NCBI GenBank assembly: GCA_019459145.1
Contig: JAIBEK010000031.1
Span: 87,750 to 151,749, forward strand
Origin: Arenimonas sp.
GTDB lineage: Bacteria > Pseudomonadota > Alphaproteobacteria > Rhizobiales > Rhizobiaceae
Length of the DNA: 64,000 nt
Direction of reading: 5' to 3'
In this document: positions 19,380 to 30,222 of the stretch, piece by piece
Layout: each line of letters starts with the position of its first letter
How positions within the stretch are numbered: position 1 is the first letter of the stretch
Made by a program: the position numbers and the translations under genes
The notes under the pieces: generated by a model
The model's input: only the letters and a program-made list of their open reading frames with translations
Told to the model about the DNA's origin: nothing
Database searches by the model: none

Positions 19380-19443
19380 CGCACTCCCAATGGACCGCTG
19401 GAACTGTCTTGCGTCCGCCAGTGGCCAGGAACAGAGATATGAA

Positions 19444-19476
19444 GCGTTGCCGCCAGCCCGTCCGAAGCGGCAACGC
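19444..19476 (+). other. Hairpin downstream of prs
   Basis: A perfect 10-bp inverted repeat (GCGTTGCCGC and GCGGCAACGC) with a 13-base loop lies 64 bases after prs. No T-tract follows, so it may be a weak or Rho-assisted terminator or an mRNA 3' stabiliser. Confidence 0.5.
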
Positions 19477-19596
19477 CCCAGGCGGCGGCGACGCGTTTGA
19501 CGCGCCCACCCTAAGATCAGCTACCGCCGGTTTAACCTGAACGTAATCAATTGTCGTGAAACTTTCCGCGGGCTGTTTGCCCCTGGGAGGTTATTT

Positions 19597-21876
19597 ATGT
19601 CACCAAGCAATTTGGGCGTCGCCAAGCCGGGCGCCCTGTCATCCGTTAAAGCAAAGTTTGCCGGGCTCGTCGTCGGCGCCACGCTGGTATCCTGCCTCGC
19701 CGTCGGTATTTTGAGCTACCAGGTCGGCAAGAGCGGCCTGATCGAGGCCAGCAAGCTCAGGCTCGAATCCGTCGCCAAGACCCAGTCGAAGGACCTCAAC
19801 GCCTATATCAGGCGCGTCGAGCAATCGCTCTTTGACCTCGCCCAGAACACCGCGATCGGCGAAGCAACCGACATGATGGTCAACATCATTCCGCTTGAAG
19901 CCAAGGACATCAAGCTGGTCTTCCAGCCGAGCGGTTCGTCGATCGACGAACGCGCCGCCATAGACGGCACGAAGCTCAAGCTGCTCTACGGCGTGCGTCA
20001 CGCGGGCTTCCACGGGACCGTTGCCAGCGCCTGGAAGAACACCAATGCCAGCGACGTGATCATCGTCGACAATGCCGGAACGCTTGTCTACACCGTCACG
20101 AAGGGCAAGGAATTCCTCACCAACGTCACCGATCCGGAAAACGCGGCCATCAAGGAAATCTTCGACCGCGCCAATGCCGGAAAGCTGGATGAGACCCACT
20201 TCTCCGGCTTTGCCGATTATCCCCAGGGCGACGACGGCGCTTCGGCCTTGATTGCCAGGCCGCTCGCCATCTCCGTATGGGGCGAGACGGTGAAGAAGGG
20301 CGTGGTGATCATCCGCGTTTCCGCAGCCAAGCTTTCCGCCATGGTCACGCCCGACGGGCTCGGCACCACTATCGATGACGCCTTCGTCCTCAATGCCGAC
20401 GGGACTGTGCGCGGCGGCACCGTCAGCGGTGGCCAGACTGCCGTGATCGCCCCAGAACTTGCCAAGGCCGCGGCAAGCGGCGAGACGGGTTCGACCTTCG
20501 CCGTTTCGGGTGACCATCCCGCCTTCTATTCCTATCTGCCGGTCGCGCTGTTCGGCCAGAACCACCTTCTCGTCGTCGGCCAGGACGAAGCCAAGGTGCT
20601 CGCCTCCGCCAACGAGCTTGCCTGGTGGGCGCTGCTGACCACCGTTGCGGTTCTCGTCTGCATGGGCGGCGTCGGCCTCCTCGTCTCGTCGAGCCTTACC
20701 CGCCCACTCACCGATCTGGCCAACCTGATGAACCGGTTGAACCAGGGCGACAAGGCGATCGACATCACGGCCACCGGCCGCGCCGACGAGATCGGCGTGA
20801 TGGCGCGGGCGCTGGAATCCTTCCGCCAGAACGCGCTCGAAAAGGAGCGCATGGAAGCCGAAACGGTCGAGCGTAGCGCGCAGATCGATGACGAGCGCCG
20901 CCAGCGCGAAACGGAAAAAGCCCGCAACGCCCAGGAACTGGAGGATGCCGTATCGGCCCTTGCCACCGGTCTGCAGAACCTGTCGAGCGGTCGCCTCAAT
21001 CTGCGCATCGAACGGCCGTTCGTATCGTCCCTCGATCATCTGCGCATCGACTTCAACAACTCGGTCGAGCGCCTGGAAGACACGATCCGCACCATCACCG
21101 AGAGCGCCGACACCATCCGGGCCGGTTCCTCCGACCTCAAGGGCGCCTCGGAAAACCTCGCTCACCGCACCGAGCGCCAGGCCGCTTCGCTGGAAGAGGC
21201 AGCCGCTGCGCTGGGCGAAATGACCGGTTCGGTCAATGACGCACTGCGCCGTTGCGAGACTGCGGTCAAGGTCACGGCCGACACGCTGTCGGACGCCAAG
21301 ACCTCCTCGACCGTGGTCAACGAAGCGATCGTCGCCATGGAGCGGATCGAAAGCTCGTCCGCCAAGATCCGCCAGATCATCGACGTGATCGACCAGATCG
21401 CCTTCCAGACGAACCTTTTGGCGCTCAATGCCGGGGTAGAAGCGGCGCGCGCCGGTGAGGCCGGCAAGGGCTTTGCGGTCGTCGCCCAGGAAGTGCGCGA
21501 GCTTGCGCAGAAGTCTTCCGGTGCGGCCCGCGACATCAGCCAGTTGATCAACACCTCGACCGCCGACGTCGCAGGCGGCGTGGCGCTGGTGCTGAAGACC
21601 GGCGAGAGCCTGCACAAGATCGAGGGCAATATCGAGACGATCAACACCCATATCGGCTCGATCGCCAGTGCGTCGCGCGAACAGTCGCAGCGGCTGGGCG
21701 AGATCAACGCCTCGGTCAACGACCTCGACCAGGTGACGCAGCAGAACGCAGCCATGGTCGAGGAAACCACGGCCGCCGCCTTTGCCCTCGCAAGCGAGGC
21801 GGACGGCCTGACCGACCAGGTCAGCAGCTTCTCCATCGGCAACCGGCCCGCCGTTGCGGCACGCCGCGCCGCCTGA
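19597..21876 (+). CDS. Methyl-accepting chemotaxis protein with large periplasmic sensor
   Basis: A 759-residue chemoreceptor. TM1 is at about residues 22-44, a periplasmic sensing domain of about 295 residues (Cache-like by size and by its two-lobed layout) follows, then TM2 at about 342-366. HAMP segments lie near 367-420 and 460-510. The cytoplasmic hairpin contains the conserved tip [21 protein letters not shown], then [18 protein letters not shown]. The protein ends in AVAARRAA with no WxxF-type CheR-tethering pentapeptide. GGGAGG stands 7-8 bases before ATG. It has its own terminator. Confidence 0.93.
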   Translation: MSPSNLGVAKPGALSSVKAKFAGLVVGATLVSCLAVGILSYQVGKSGLIEASKLRLESVAKTQSKDLNAYIRRVEQSLFDLAQNTAIGEATDMMVNIIPLEAKDIKLVFQPSGSSIDERAAIDGTKLKLLYGVRHAGFHGTVASAWKNTNASDVIIVDNAGTLVYTVTKGKEFLTNVTDPENAAIKEIFDRANAGKLDETHFSGFADYPQGDDGASALIARPLAISVWGETVKKGVVIIRVSAAKLSAMVTPDGLGTTIDDAFVLNADGTVRGGTVSGGQTAVIAPELAKAAASGETGSTFAVSGDHPAFYSYLPVALFGQNHLLVVGQDEAKVLASANELAWWALLTTVAVLVCMGGVGLLVSSSLTRPLTDLANLMNRLNQGDKAIDITATGRADEIGVMARALESFRQNALEKERMEAETVERSAQIDDERRQRETEKARNAQELEDAVSALATGLQNLSSGRLNLRIERPFVSSLDHLRIDFNNSVERLEDTIRTITESADTIRAGSSDLKGASENLAHRTERQAASLEEAAAALGEMTGSVNDALRRCETAVKVTADTLSDAKTSSTVVNEAIVAMERIESSSAKIRQIIDVIDQIAFQTNLLALNAGVEAARAGEAGKGFAVVAQEVRELAQKSSGAARDISQLINTSTADVAGGVALVLKTGESLHKIEGNIETINTHIGSIASASREQSQRLGEINASVNDLDQVTQQNAAMVEETTAAAFALASEADGLTDQVSSFSIGNRPAVAARRAA

Positions 21877-21899
21877 CCCTATACGGTCGCACAATCAAG

Positions 21900-21931
21900 A
21901 TCCCGCGGAGCTTGCGCTTCGCGGGATTTTT
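21900..21931. terminator. Terminator between chemoreceptor and DUF779 gene
   Basis: An 8-bp stem (ATCCCGCG and CGCGGGAT) with a 12-base loop ends in a T5 run on the plus strand. It also lies just past the end of the convergent DUF779 gene. Confidence 0.85.
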
Positions 21932-21940
21932 CGTTTCAGG

Positions 21941-22339
21941 CTACTCGGCCGGTCGCGCCGCCTGGATCGGCAAGGCACAGGCCTCGCCGCCGGCAAACAG
22001 TCGCGAACGCGTGAGAAAGCGCCGCTCGCGCCCGTTGTCGAGTGAGAACATGCCCCCTCGCCCCGGCACCACGTCGATGATCAGTTGGGTATGCTTCCAC
22101 ACATCGTACTGGCTGCCGCTGATATAGAACGGCACGCCGCCGATCTCGCCGAGCTTCACATCCGTCTCGCCGACGCGATAATCGCTGGCCGGATAGCACA
22201 TCGGCGACGACCCGTCGCAGCAGCCGCCCGATTGGTGGAACAGAATGTCGGGGTGATCCTTGCGGATTTCGCCGAGGAAGGCGAGCGCGGCCTCCGTGGC
22301 GATGACGCGAGGCTCGACGGTATTGGTGGTGATGGTCAT
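21941..22339 (-). CDS. DUF779 protein linked to aldehyde dehydrogenase
   Basis: A 132-residue protein of the DUF779 family. It has a conserved cysteine cluster, HQSGGCCDGSSPMCYP (about residues 35-50), followed by VPFYISGSQYDVW and WKHTQLIIDVVPGRGGMFSLD. The paired cysteines suggest metal or redox chemistry, which is inference. The family is found next to ExaC/AdhA-type aldehyde dehydrogenases, as here. ATG 22339 has GGAG upstream; ATG 22354 is an alternative. A RIME-like palindrome lies between this gene and the dehydrogenase. Confidence 0.85.
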   Translation of the reverse strand: MTITTNTVEPRVIATEAALAFLGEIRKDHPDILFHQSGGCCDGSSPMCYPASDYRVGETDVKLGEIGGVPFYISGSQYDVWKHTQLIIDVVPGRGGMFSLDNGRERRFLTRSRLFAGGEACALPIQAARPAE

Positions 22340-22356
22340 GGGTGGCTCCGTCACGG

Positions 22357-22462
22357 TCCCCTCTCCCCGCTTGCGGGGAGAGGGTTAGGGTGAGGGGCAA
22401 ATCAGACGAGCGGCCCCTCATCCGCCCTTCGGGCACCTTCTCCCCGCAGGCGGGGAGAAGGA
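22357..22462. repeat. RIME1-like intergenic palindromic element
   Basis: About 106 bases built of two large hairpins. The left arm is CTCTCCCCGC-TT-GCGGGGAGAG (22361-22382); the right arm is CCTTCTCCCCGC-AG-GCGGGGAGAAGG (22436-22461, 12-bp perfect stem). They are joined by a TGAGGGGC/GCCCCTCA inverted pair and a CCGCCCTTCGGGCA segment. Layout and sequence match my memory of the Rhizobium-specific intergenic mosaic element RIME1 (about 108 bp). It lies in the aldehyde dehydrogenase-DUF779 spacer, so it will be transcribed and may affect the downstream mRNA. Confidence 0.8.
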
Positions 22463-22469
22463 AGATCGC

Positions 22470-23984
<1,515 letters not shown>

Positions 23985-24121
23985 GCTGTCATCCTCCCTG
24001 ATAAGGTCCCTCCAACGGACCGATGAGAGGATGATTGCGGCGTTTGCCGAGAAACGATAGGGACCCGAATTCATACCGCAGCGCACAGTGTTTCAGTAAT
24101 GCGACATATGCGGATCCGGTC

Positions 24122-25081
24122 CTACTGCAGCGAATAACGCTTCATCTTGCGATGCAGTGTGGCGCGGCTGATGCCGAGGAACTGCGCGGCCTGCGAGACA
24201 TTGCCGTTGGTGCGCGAGAGGGCTCGGCGCAAGGCGGCGCGCTCCGCCTCCTCGAGATCCGATCCCGGCTCTCCCCGTCCCTCACGCAGCGCATCAGCGG
24301 CCGGAAGACCCTGGGCGATGCGCTGGTCGTCGAGCTTCAGCGCCGCCCGCGCCGCCTTGGTGGCACCCAGGATGAGATCGTCGTAATCGACCGCGATCAG
24401 CGCCGCGGTCGCGGCATTGGCGGTCGGCACCATGATGATCCGCGCACCCGGAAAAGCGTTGCGGAACAATGTCGCCTCGACCCGCGCGGCAACGTCCCGC
24501 ACCGCTTGCGACAGGATCGACAGCGTCATGTCGGTCACATCCGTGCGGCAGGTCGAGATGTCGAGCGCCGCTGCGACCCGCCCCATATGGTCGCGGATCG
24601 GCGCCGTGGCACAGGAGAGGCCGATATTTGAGCTGAGAAAATGCTGATCGCGATGGATGATGACCGCGCGCTCGTCGGCCAGCGCCGTGCCGATGCCATT
24701 GGTGCCGACGCTCGCCTCGGTCCACACATTCTGTTGCCACAGGCCGAGTTCGCGGAAATCCGCGTCGTCGCCGGCCGCCCCCCGCCGGTCGAGCACGATG
24801 CCGTCGCGATCGGACAGAACGATGCAGCAACCGGAGCGACCGACGGTCTGGTAGAGGCGGTCCACCTCCTCGGCGCAAGCCGTGACCAGATGGTCCATGC
24901 GTTCACGGGCGTAGCGAAAGACGGCCTCGTCGGCGAGGACGGGCCTGCGCCCCTCTTCCGGTGCGAGCTGGTGCAGGTTCAGGCAGCGTCGCCATGAGGC
25001 GGCGATCGGCGAACTCGCGGCCGCCGAATTCTGCTGCGCAGTCGCATAGACCAAGTCCGAATGGCTGGATGGCTGGCGCAT
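24122..25081 (-). CDS. AcoR-like regulator without AAA+ domain (GAF plus Fis-type HTH)
   Basis: A 319-residue regulator. The N-terminal region (about residues 25-190) matches the sensory part of AcoR-type activators: IAASWRRCLNLHQLAP, then a GAF domain with WTEASVGTNGIGTALA and SCATAPIRDHMGRVAAALDIS. The C-terminus (about 272-319) is a Fis-like helix-turn-helix: AERAALRRALSRTNGNVSQAAQFLGISRATLHRKMKR. The sigma54-interacting AAA+ ATPase expected between them is absent (no Walker A, no GAFTGA); about 80 residues replace it. It may therefore not activate sigma54 promoters directly. It sits 137 bases upstream of the aldehyde dehydrogenase on the same strand. GGGAGGAG precedes its ATG. Confidence 0.85.
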   Translation of the reverse strand: MRQPSSHSDLVYATAQQNSAAASSPIAASWRRCLNLHQLAPEEGRRPVLADEAVFRYARERMDHLVTACAEEVDRLYQTVGRSGCCIVLSDRDGIVLDRRGAAGDDADFRELGLWQQNVWTEASVGTNGIGTALADERAVIIHRDQHFLSSNIGLSCATAPIRDHMGRVAAALDISTCRTDVTDMTLSILSQAVRDVAARVEATLFRNAFPGARIIMVPTANAATAALIAVDYDDLILGATKAARAALKLDDQRIAQGLPAADALREGRGEPGSDLEEAERAALRRALSRTNGNVSQAAQFLGISRATLHRKMKRYSLQ

Positions 25082-25441
25082 CGGCTCCTCCCAAAGCGAT
25101 AATGCCCATGTCGTGTGACTCTTTCAATGACGATCGGCTTAAACAAGAAGCGCCGCATCTTCATTGGCCAAACTGTCGCAGATGTGCGACAGGTGGGCCG
25201 ACAAGCTGCCGCCTGTGCCAGACGGCGCCCGGCAGAACGGCCGAAATGCCGTTCACCCGTGCCATTGCGGCAAAAGCTCCGGCAAAGCTTGCCTTTTCCA
25301 CGCTTCTGTTCTATAGCGCGCCCGTCCGTGTAGACACCCTTGGAGGCAACGCGGATGAGGTTCTTTCGGGAACCCCGGTTTCGGACCGGCGCCATTGACG
25401 AGCGCTTTCGAGACTCTCCAGACAACTTGAAAGGAACTGCC
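25082..25441. other. Gap of 360 bases, divergent promoters of the AcoR-like gene and rplY
   Basis: No gene seen. The right part holds the rplY promoter candidate. A short direct pairing of GTCGCA and TGCGAC near 25170-25190 is too weak to call an operator. An in-frame upstream ATG of rplY (25340) lacks a ribosome binding site. Confidence 0.5.
25289..25317 (+). promoter_or_regulatory. Candidate rplY promoter
   Basis: TTGCCT (25289-25294), a 17-base spacer and TATAGC (25312-25317) precede rplY by about 125 bases, leaving a leader of about 115 bases. Assigned by eye. Confidence 0.5.
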
Positions 25442-26041
25442 ATGAGCCACTCTTCTTACGAGCTCAAGGCCGAGGCGCGCGAACGGGTAGGTAAGGGGTC
25501 CTCCCGCGAACTTCGCCGCAACGGTTTGATTCCCGCTGTCATCTATGGTGACAAGCAGGCCCCCATTGCCATCTCGCTCAATACCAACGAAGTGACGAAG
25601 CGTATCCACGCCGGCGGGTTCATGACCACCATCGCCACGATCGAAGTCAACGGCGAGAAGATCAACGTCCTGCCGAAGGACTACCAGCTCGATCCGGTGC
25701 GTGACTTCACCATGCACATCGACTTCCTGCGCATCTCCGCCGACAGCAAGGTCACCGTCGAAGTTCCGGTTCACTTCGTCAACGAAGACAAGTCGGCCAT
25801 CAAGATCGGCGGCGTGCTCAACATCGTGCGTCACGCGGTCGAGCTGCACTGCCCGGCCAACGACATTCCGGAATTCATCACCGTCGACCTCGCCGGCCAC
25901 AAGATCGGCGACAGCCTGCACATCTCGCATGTCAAGCTGCCGGCTGGCGTTACTCCGGTGATCACCGACCGCGACTTCACGATCGCCACGATCGTTGCTC
26001 CGGCTGGCGGCGTTTCGGAAGCCGAGACCGAAGAAGCCTGA
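25442..26041 (+). CDS. rplY: Ribosomal protein bL25, CTC type
   Basis: A 199-residue 5S rRNA-binding protein. The N-terminal bL25 domain (about residues 5-95) has [25 protein letters not shown] and [23 protein letters not shown]. The C-terminal beta domain (about 100-190) makes it the longer CTC form used by most bacteria outside the enterics; it ends in an acidic Glu-rich tail. AAAGGAA stands before ATG 25442. A strong terminator follows. In many rhizobia pth is the next gene; here 3.4 kb intervene. Confidence 0.96.
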   Translation: MSHSSYELKAEARERVGKGSSRELRRNGLIPAVIYGDKQAPIAISLNTNEVTKRIHAGGFMTTIATIEVNGEKINVLPKDYQLDPVRDFTMHIDFLRISADSKVTVEVPVHFVNEDKSAIKIGGVLNIVRHAVELHCPANDIPEFITVDLAGHKIGDSLHISHVKLPAGVTPVITDRDFTIATIVAPAGGVSEAETEEA

Positions 26042-26072
26042 TAAGATACGGCAACACCGTTGCCGCATGACG

Positions 26073-26102
26073 ATCCCGCCTCCCCCCGGAGGCGGGATTT
26101 TT
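26073..26102 (+). terminator. Rho-independent terminator of rplY
   Basis: An 11-bp perfect stem (ATCCCGCCTCC and GGAGGCGGGAT) with a C4 loop is followed by a T5 run. Confidence 0.92.
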
Positions 26103-26274
26103 CGTGTTTGGCATATCGTGACAATTGCAGCTTGCACGCTTGATTTCGCACCACCCCTTTAGCGAGATTTAATAAATATATGAAAACCTGCATCCTGGAT
26201 TGGTGGGGCATCGGGGAGCTTATCGTCTTGGCTTTGATCAAGAACCGTCATCTATTTGATGGGACAGCCGCGGC

Positions 26275-28650
26275 ATGACCCGGTCGATCGAAAGCCGATT
26301 CCTGGCGATCGTCGCCTTCACCGTCTTCATCCTCGTGGTGCCGCTGTTCGCCCTGTTTCTGGCTCTCTCGTCGGATCGGGCCGCCAGGGAACTGCACGAC
26401 CATGTGGAAATCCTGCTGGCCACCAATTCCCAGGCGCTGGCCAAGCCGATGTGGGACTTCGACCGCGAGAGCGTCGAGCAGATCGCCGCGACCATCGTCT
26501 CCGCCAATGCCGTGAGCAAGGTCCAGGTCAGGGACCTGTCCGGCGGCATCAATGTTTCCATGCCACCCCTGCCGAGCTGGCCGAAATCCGGCGTGGAATC
26601 GGAGACGCGCGAAATCTTCTATCAGGGCGTCGACGGCCGCAAGCAGGTGGGAACGATCACCATCTACTACGGCCGCTTCGATGCACTGTCCTCGCTGCGC
26701 GATGCCGAGGCCATCCTGATCGGCATTTTCATCGTCGCCGTCCTCGGCGTCGTCCTCGCCGCGATCTTCGGCAACCGCATCATGATCATCCAGCCGCTGA
26801 TGAAGCTTGCCGGGGCGATCGAGGCAACGCGTCAGCTTGGTTCGCGACATCATGTCGACTGGCAGTCGAACGACGAGATCGGAAAGCTGGCGAAGAGCTT
26901 CAACGCCATGCAGACCCAGCTCGAGCAGGAGGAACGAGAGCTCAAGATCGCCCATCGGCGCGCCACCGACATCTACAATCTGACCCCCGCCATGCTGTTC
27001 TCGCTCGATGAGCAGGACCGCATTACCGGCGTCAGCGACTATTGGCTGCTGGCCACCGGCTACGAGCGTCCGCAGGTTCTCGGCCGGCGCTTCGAGGATC
27101 TCGTCCACGCCGATGCGCGCGAGGCCTATCTGGAGCGCAAGCGGCAGAAAAGCCGCAGCGACGCGGTCGTCGAGAGCACGACCAAATTCGTCTGCGCCGA
27201 CGGAAGTCTCATGGACGTGCTGATCGTCGAGGCGAGCAAGGAAGGCACATCCGGGGAAACGGGCCTTTCCCTCAGCGTCATGACCGATGTCACGGCCCTC
27301 AAGCAATCCGAGGCCCGCAATCACCGCCAGGCGATCACCGACCACCTGACCGGCCTGATGAACCGCCAGGGCTTCGAGAGCGCGCTCGACGTCGAGATCC
27401 GCGCGACCGACGAAATGGGCGGCGAGCTCGCCTGCATCTTCGTCGACCTCGACCGTTTCAAGTGGATCAACGACAATCTCGGCCACCAGGCCGGCGACAC
27501 GGTGCTGCGCATGCTGGTCGACCTGATGGGTCCGCTTCTGCCACCCGGCGCGGTCGCCGCGCGCCTCGGCGGCGACGAATTCGCCGTCCTCTTGCGATCG
27601 GCAAAGGTCGAGCATGCCGCGCTGGAGCTCAGCCATCGCCTCTGCGCCATTTTCGAGCAACCGCTTCTGGTGCAAGGAGTCACCGTCCGCCTCAGCGCCA
27701 GCGTCGGTGTCGCCATCTACCCCCGCCATGCGGGCAATGCCGCCGAACTGCTGCAGAAATCCGACATGGCGATGTACAGCAAGAAGCGCGACGGCAAGAA
27801 CGGCGCGCTGCTCTACGATCCGCTGATCCAGGATACGACGCGCCAGCGCGCCGCCATCGAGCGCGACATCGAGACCGCACTCGACGAAGACTGGTTCGAG
27901 GCCTATTTCCAGCCGATCGTCGATCTCGGCGACGGGCATGTCGTCGGCTACGAGGCACTGCTCAGGCTGGAACACCCGATCAAGGGCACCCTCCCCCCCG
28001 GCGAGATCATCAAGATCGCCGAAGAGACCGGCGCCATCACCCGCATCGGCAACCGCATCCTTGAAAAGTCGCTCGCCAATCTCGTGCAGCTTTCCGAGGC
28101 GACGGGAAACTTCGACGCCTATATCGCCATCAATTTCTCGCCGCTGCAGTTCGAACAGACCATGCCGATCCGGCTCGCGGCGCTCGCCTCCCACCATGGT
28201 ATCGCCCCGCACCGGATCGTCATCGAGATCACGGAAGCGACCCTGCTGCACGACAATCCGCAGATCCGCACCATTCTCGATGAGTTCAACCGCTTCGGCT
28301 GCCGCATCGCACTCGACGATTTCGGCACGGGCTATTCGTCGCTCAGCTACCTCAACCGCTTCCCCGTCGACATCGTCAAGATCGACCAGTCCTTCATCCG
28401 CTCGCTGTCGGCCGACGAGCCGGAGTTGCAGCACAAGAGCCGCATGCTGGTCGAAGGCATCACCGCGATTTCCCACAAGATGGAATGCACGGTGGTCGCC
28501 GAGGGCATCGAGACCGAGCAGCAGCACGAGATCCTGCGCCAGTTCGGCGTCGATCTCGGCCAGGGCTATCTGTTTGCCCGACCGCAGCCGGTCCGTCAGT
28601 TGATCAAAAGCCTGGTAAATTCACCAAGACGCGGAGCCTCGGTCGCCTGA
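26275..28650 (+). CDS. Membrane GGDEF-EAL c-di-GMP enzyme with HAMP and PAS
   Basis: A 791-residue inner-membrane protein. TM1 (about residues 8-30) and TM2 (about 145-167) flank a periplasmic domain of about 115 residues. A HAMP segment (about 168-225), a PAS domain (about 230-345), GGDEF (about 350-510) and EAL (about 525-780) follow. Both catalytic signatures look intact: RLGGDEFAVLL for diguanylate cyclase, and YEALLRLEHP, EITEATLL, DDFGTGYSSL, VKIDQSFI and VAEGIE for phosphodiesterase. So it may be bifunctional or switch direction. The ribosome binding site is unclear, so the start may be off by a few codons. It sits between rplY and pth with its own 172-base upstream gap. Confidence 0.93.
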   Translation: MTRSIESRFLAIVAFTVFILVVPLFALFLALSSDRAARELHDHVEILLATNSQALAKPMWDFDRESVEQIAATIVSANAVSKVQVRDLSGGINVSMPPLPSWPKSGVESETREIFYQGVDGRKQVGTITIYYGRFDALSSLRDAEAILIGIFIVAVLGVVLAAIFGNRIMIIQPLMKLAGAIEATRQLGSRHHVDWQSNDEIGKLAKSFNAMQTQLEQEERELKIAHRRATDIYNLTPAMLFSLDEQDRITGVSDYWLLATGYERPQVLGRRFEDLVHADAREAYLERKRQKSRSDAVVESTTKFVCADGSLMDVLIVEASKEGTSGETGLSLSVMTDVTALKQSEARNHRQAITDHLTGLMNRQGFESALDVEIRATDEMGGELACIFVDLDRFKWINDNLGHQAGDTVLRMLVDLMGPLLPPGAVAARLGGDEFAVLLRSAKVEHAALELSHRLCAIFEQPLLVQGVTVRLSASVGVAIYPRHAGNAAELLQKSDMAMYSKKRDGKNGALLYDPLIQDTTRQRAAIERDIETALDEDWFEAYFQPIVDLGDGHVVGYEALLRLEHPIKGTLPPGEIIKIAEETGAITRIGNRILEKSLANLVQLSEATGNFDAYIAINFSPLQFEQTMPIRLAALASHHGIAPHRIVIEITEATLLHDNPQIRTILDEFNRFGCRIALDDFGTGYSSLSYLNRFPVDIVKIDQSFIRSLSADEPELQHKSRMLVEGITAISHKMECTVVAEGIETEQQHEILRQFGVDLGQGYLFARPQPVRQLIKSLVNSPRRGASVA

Positions 28651-28679
28651 GCACCCGCTGATCGCGAAGGAAAGTGCCT

Positions 28680-29396
28680 ATGAGATACGTCGCATTTCTC
28701 CTGTCGATGACATTGGCCGGCGCCGCCGGTGCCGAGACCATCCATTTCACAACCGAGGACTACCCACCCTACAATTACCGCGAGGCCGGCGAATACAAGG
28801 GCGTCGGCTACGAGCAGACGGTCGCCCTGATGAAAGACGTCAAGGCCGAGCATACGATCGAGATGATGCCCTGGGCCCGCGCCCTGCAACTCGCCGAGAG
28901 CGAGAAGACACACTGCGTCTTCACCACCGCCCATATCGCCGAGCGCGACAAGCGGTTCAAATGGGTCGAGCCGCTTGCCATCGACCGCAACGTGATGATC
29001 GCCAACAGGGCGTCGGGCATCAAGCCACGCTCGATCGAGGAAGCCCGTCAATATACGGTCGGCACCCAGCGCAACGACTATACCCAGGATCTTCTGGAGC
29101 GGAACGGTTTCCCCAAGATCGACCTCGCCACCGACCTGAAGCTCACCTTCAAGAAGCTGATGAGCGGGCGCATCGACCTGATGCCGATCTCGGAGAAATA
29201 CTACGAGGACCTCAAGGCCGAGGGTAATGCCATCGAGGCGCTGTTCATCCTCTCCGAACAGAAATTCGCCATTGCCTGCAACATCGACTTTCCCGATGCG
29301 CTGATCGCCGAAATGCAGGCCGGGCTAGACAGACTGATCGCCGACGGGACGCAGAAGGCGATCTTCCAGAAGTACAAGATGCCGACCGGCGACTGA
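28680..29396 (+). CDS. Periplasmic solute-binding protein, family 3-like
   Basis: A 238-residue protein with a short signal peptide (RYVAFLLSMTLAGAAGA, cleavage before ETIHF). The mature part resembles the amino-acid-binding SBP family 3: TTEDYPPYNYREAGEYKGVGYE at the start, the cross-domain MMPWARALQLAESEKTHCVF, and VGTQRNDYTQDLLERNGF in the second lobe. No permease or ATPase is nearby. It starts 29 bases after the GGDEF-EAL gene, which suggests it feeds a signal to that protein rather than a transporter (inference). ATG 28680 is preferred to GTG 28674 on ribosome-binding-site spacing. Confidence 0.85.
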   Translation: MRYVAFLLSMTLAGAAGAETIHFTTEDYPPYNYREAGEYKGVGYEQTVALMKDVKAEHTIEMMPWARALQLAESEKTHCVFTTAHIAERDKRFKWVEPLAIDRNVMIANRASGIKPRSIEEARQYTVGTQRNDYTQDLLERNGFPKIDLATDLKLTFKKLMSGRIDLMPISEKYYEDLKAEGNAIEALFILSEQKFAIACNIDFPDALIAEMQAGLDRLIADGTQKAIFQKYKMPTGD

Positions 29397-29489
29397 CCGA
29401 CGCGCCGCTCGCCCACCGCAAACCGGGTTGACAACGCCGCCGTTTCGCGGTGCTGAGAGATGACCTTTCACCACCGACGGACATGGCTC

Positions 29490-30218
29490 ATGATCATCAT
29501 AGCGGGGCTCGGCAATCCCGGCGCGCAATACCGGGACAACCGCCACAATATCGGCTTCATGGCGGTGGACGCCATCCACAGGCGCCATTCCTTCTCGCCC
29601 TGGGCGAAGAAGTTCAAGGCCGAAATCGCCGATGGCGAGATCGCCGGCGAAAAGGTGCTGCTGATGAAGCCGCAGACCTTCATGAACCTGTCGGGCGAAT
29701 CGGTCGGCGAAGCCATGCGCTTCTACAAGCTTGGCCCCGGTGACATCATCGCCGTGCATGACGAGCTCGATCTCTTGCCCGGCAAGGTGCGCATCAAGGT
29801 CGGCGGCGGTCACGGCGGCCATAACGGATTGAAATCCTTAGACGCCCATTGCGGCAAGGACTACCGCCGGCTGCGCCTCGGCATCGGCCATCCGGGCGAC
29901 AAGGACCGCGTGCACGGCCACGTGCTCGGCGACTTCGCCAAGATCGATCGCATCTGGCTGGAACCGCTGCTCGACGCCATCGCCGACAATGCCGACCTGC
30001 TGGTCAAGGGCGACGACGGCAAGCTGATGAACAAGCTGGCGCTCGCCACCGGGGCTAAGGAGGAGCCCCCCGCCCCGGCCAAGGCGGAGAAGACGGCCAA
30101 GCCGGCCGGCCAGTCGCATATCCGCCAGGCGCGCAACACGGCCCAGCCGAAGAAGCTGCCGGAGACCGGGCCGATGGCGGAAATGCTGAAGCGCATGTTT
30201 GGCAAGAAGGATGATTGA
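29490..30218 (+). CDS. pth: Peptidyl-tRNA hydrolase
   Basis: A 242-residue enzyme that releases peptides from prematurely dropped peptidyl-tRNA. Catalytic residues sit in GLGNPG (Asn) and NRHNIGF (His); [40 protein letters not shown] and the [21 protein letters not shown] segment are family signatures. The core ends near residue 190; the remaining 50 residues are a Lys/Pro/Ala-rich extension, as in other rhizobial Pth. ATG 29490 gives the usual N-terminus; 10 more codons are open upstream. Confidence 0.95.
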   Translation: MIIIAGLGNPGAQYRDNRHNIGFMAVDAIHRRHSFSPWAKKFKAEIADGEIAGEKVLLMKPQTFMNLSGESVGEAMRFYKLGPGDIIAVHDELDLLPGKVRIKVGGGHGGHNGLKSLDAHCGKDYRRLRLGIGHPGDKDRVHGHVLGDFAKIDRIWLEPLLDAIADNADLLVKGDDGKLMNKLALATGAKEEPPAPAKAEKTAKPAGQSHIRQARNTAQPKKLPETGPMAEMLKRMFGKKDD

Positions 30219-30222
30219 TCCG

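Noticed and set aside
19639..21894. A 751-codon open frame antisense to the first chemoreceptor, and a similar 759-codon frame antisense to the GGDEF-EAL gene
   Set aside because: Both mirror real genes exactly, have Arg/Asp/Gly-rich shadow composition and no recognisable motif or ribosome binding site.
24122..25081. A frameshifted or truncated sigma54 activator
   Set aside because: The frame is continuous from a good ribosome binding site to the HTH, and both ends are intact. The missing AAA+ domain therefore looks like a natural architecture, not decay.
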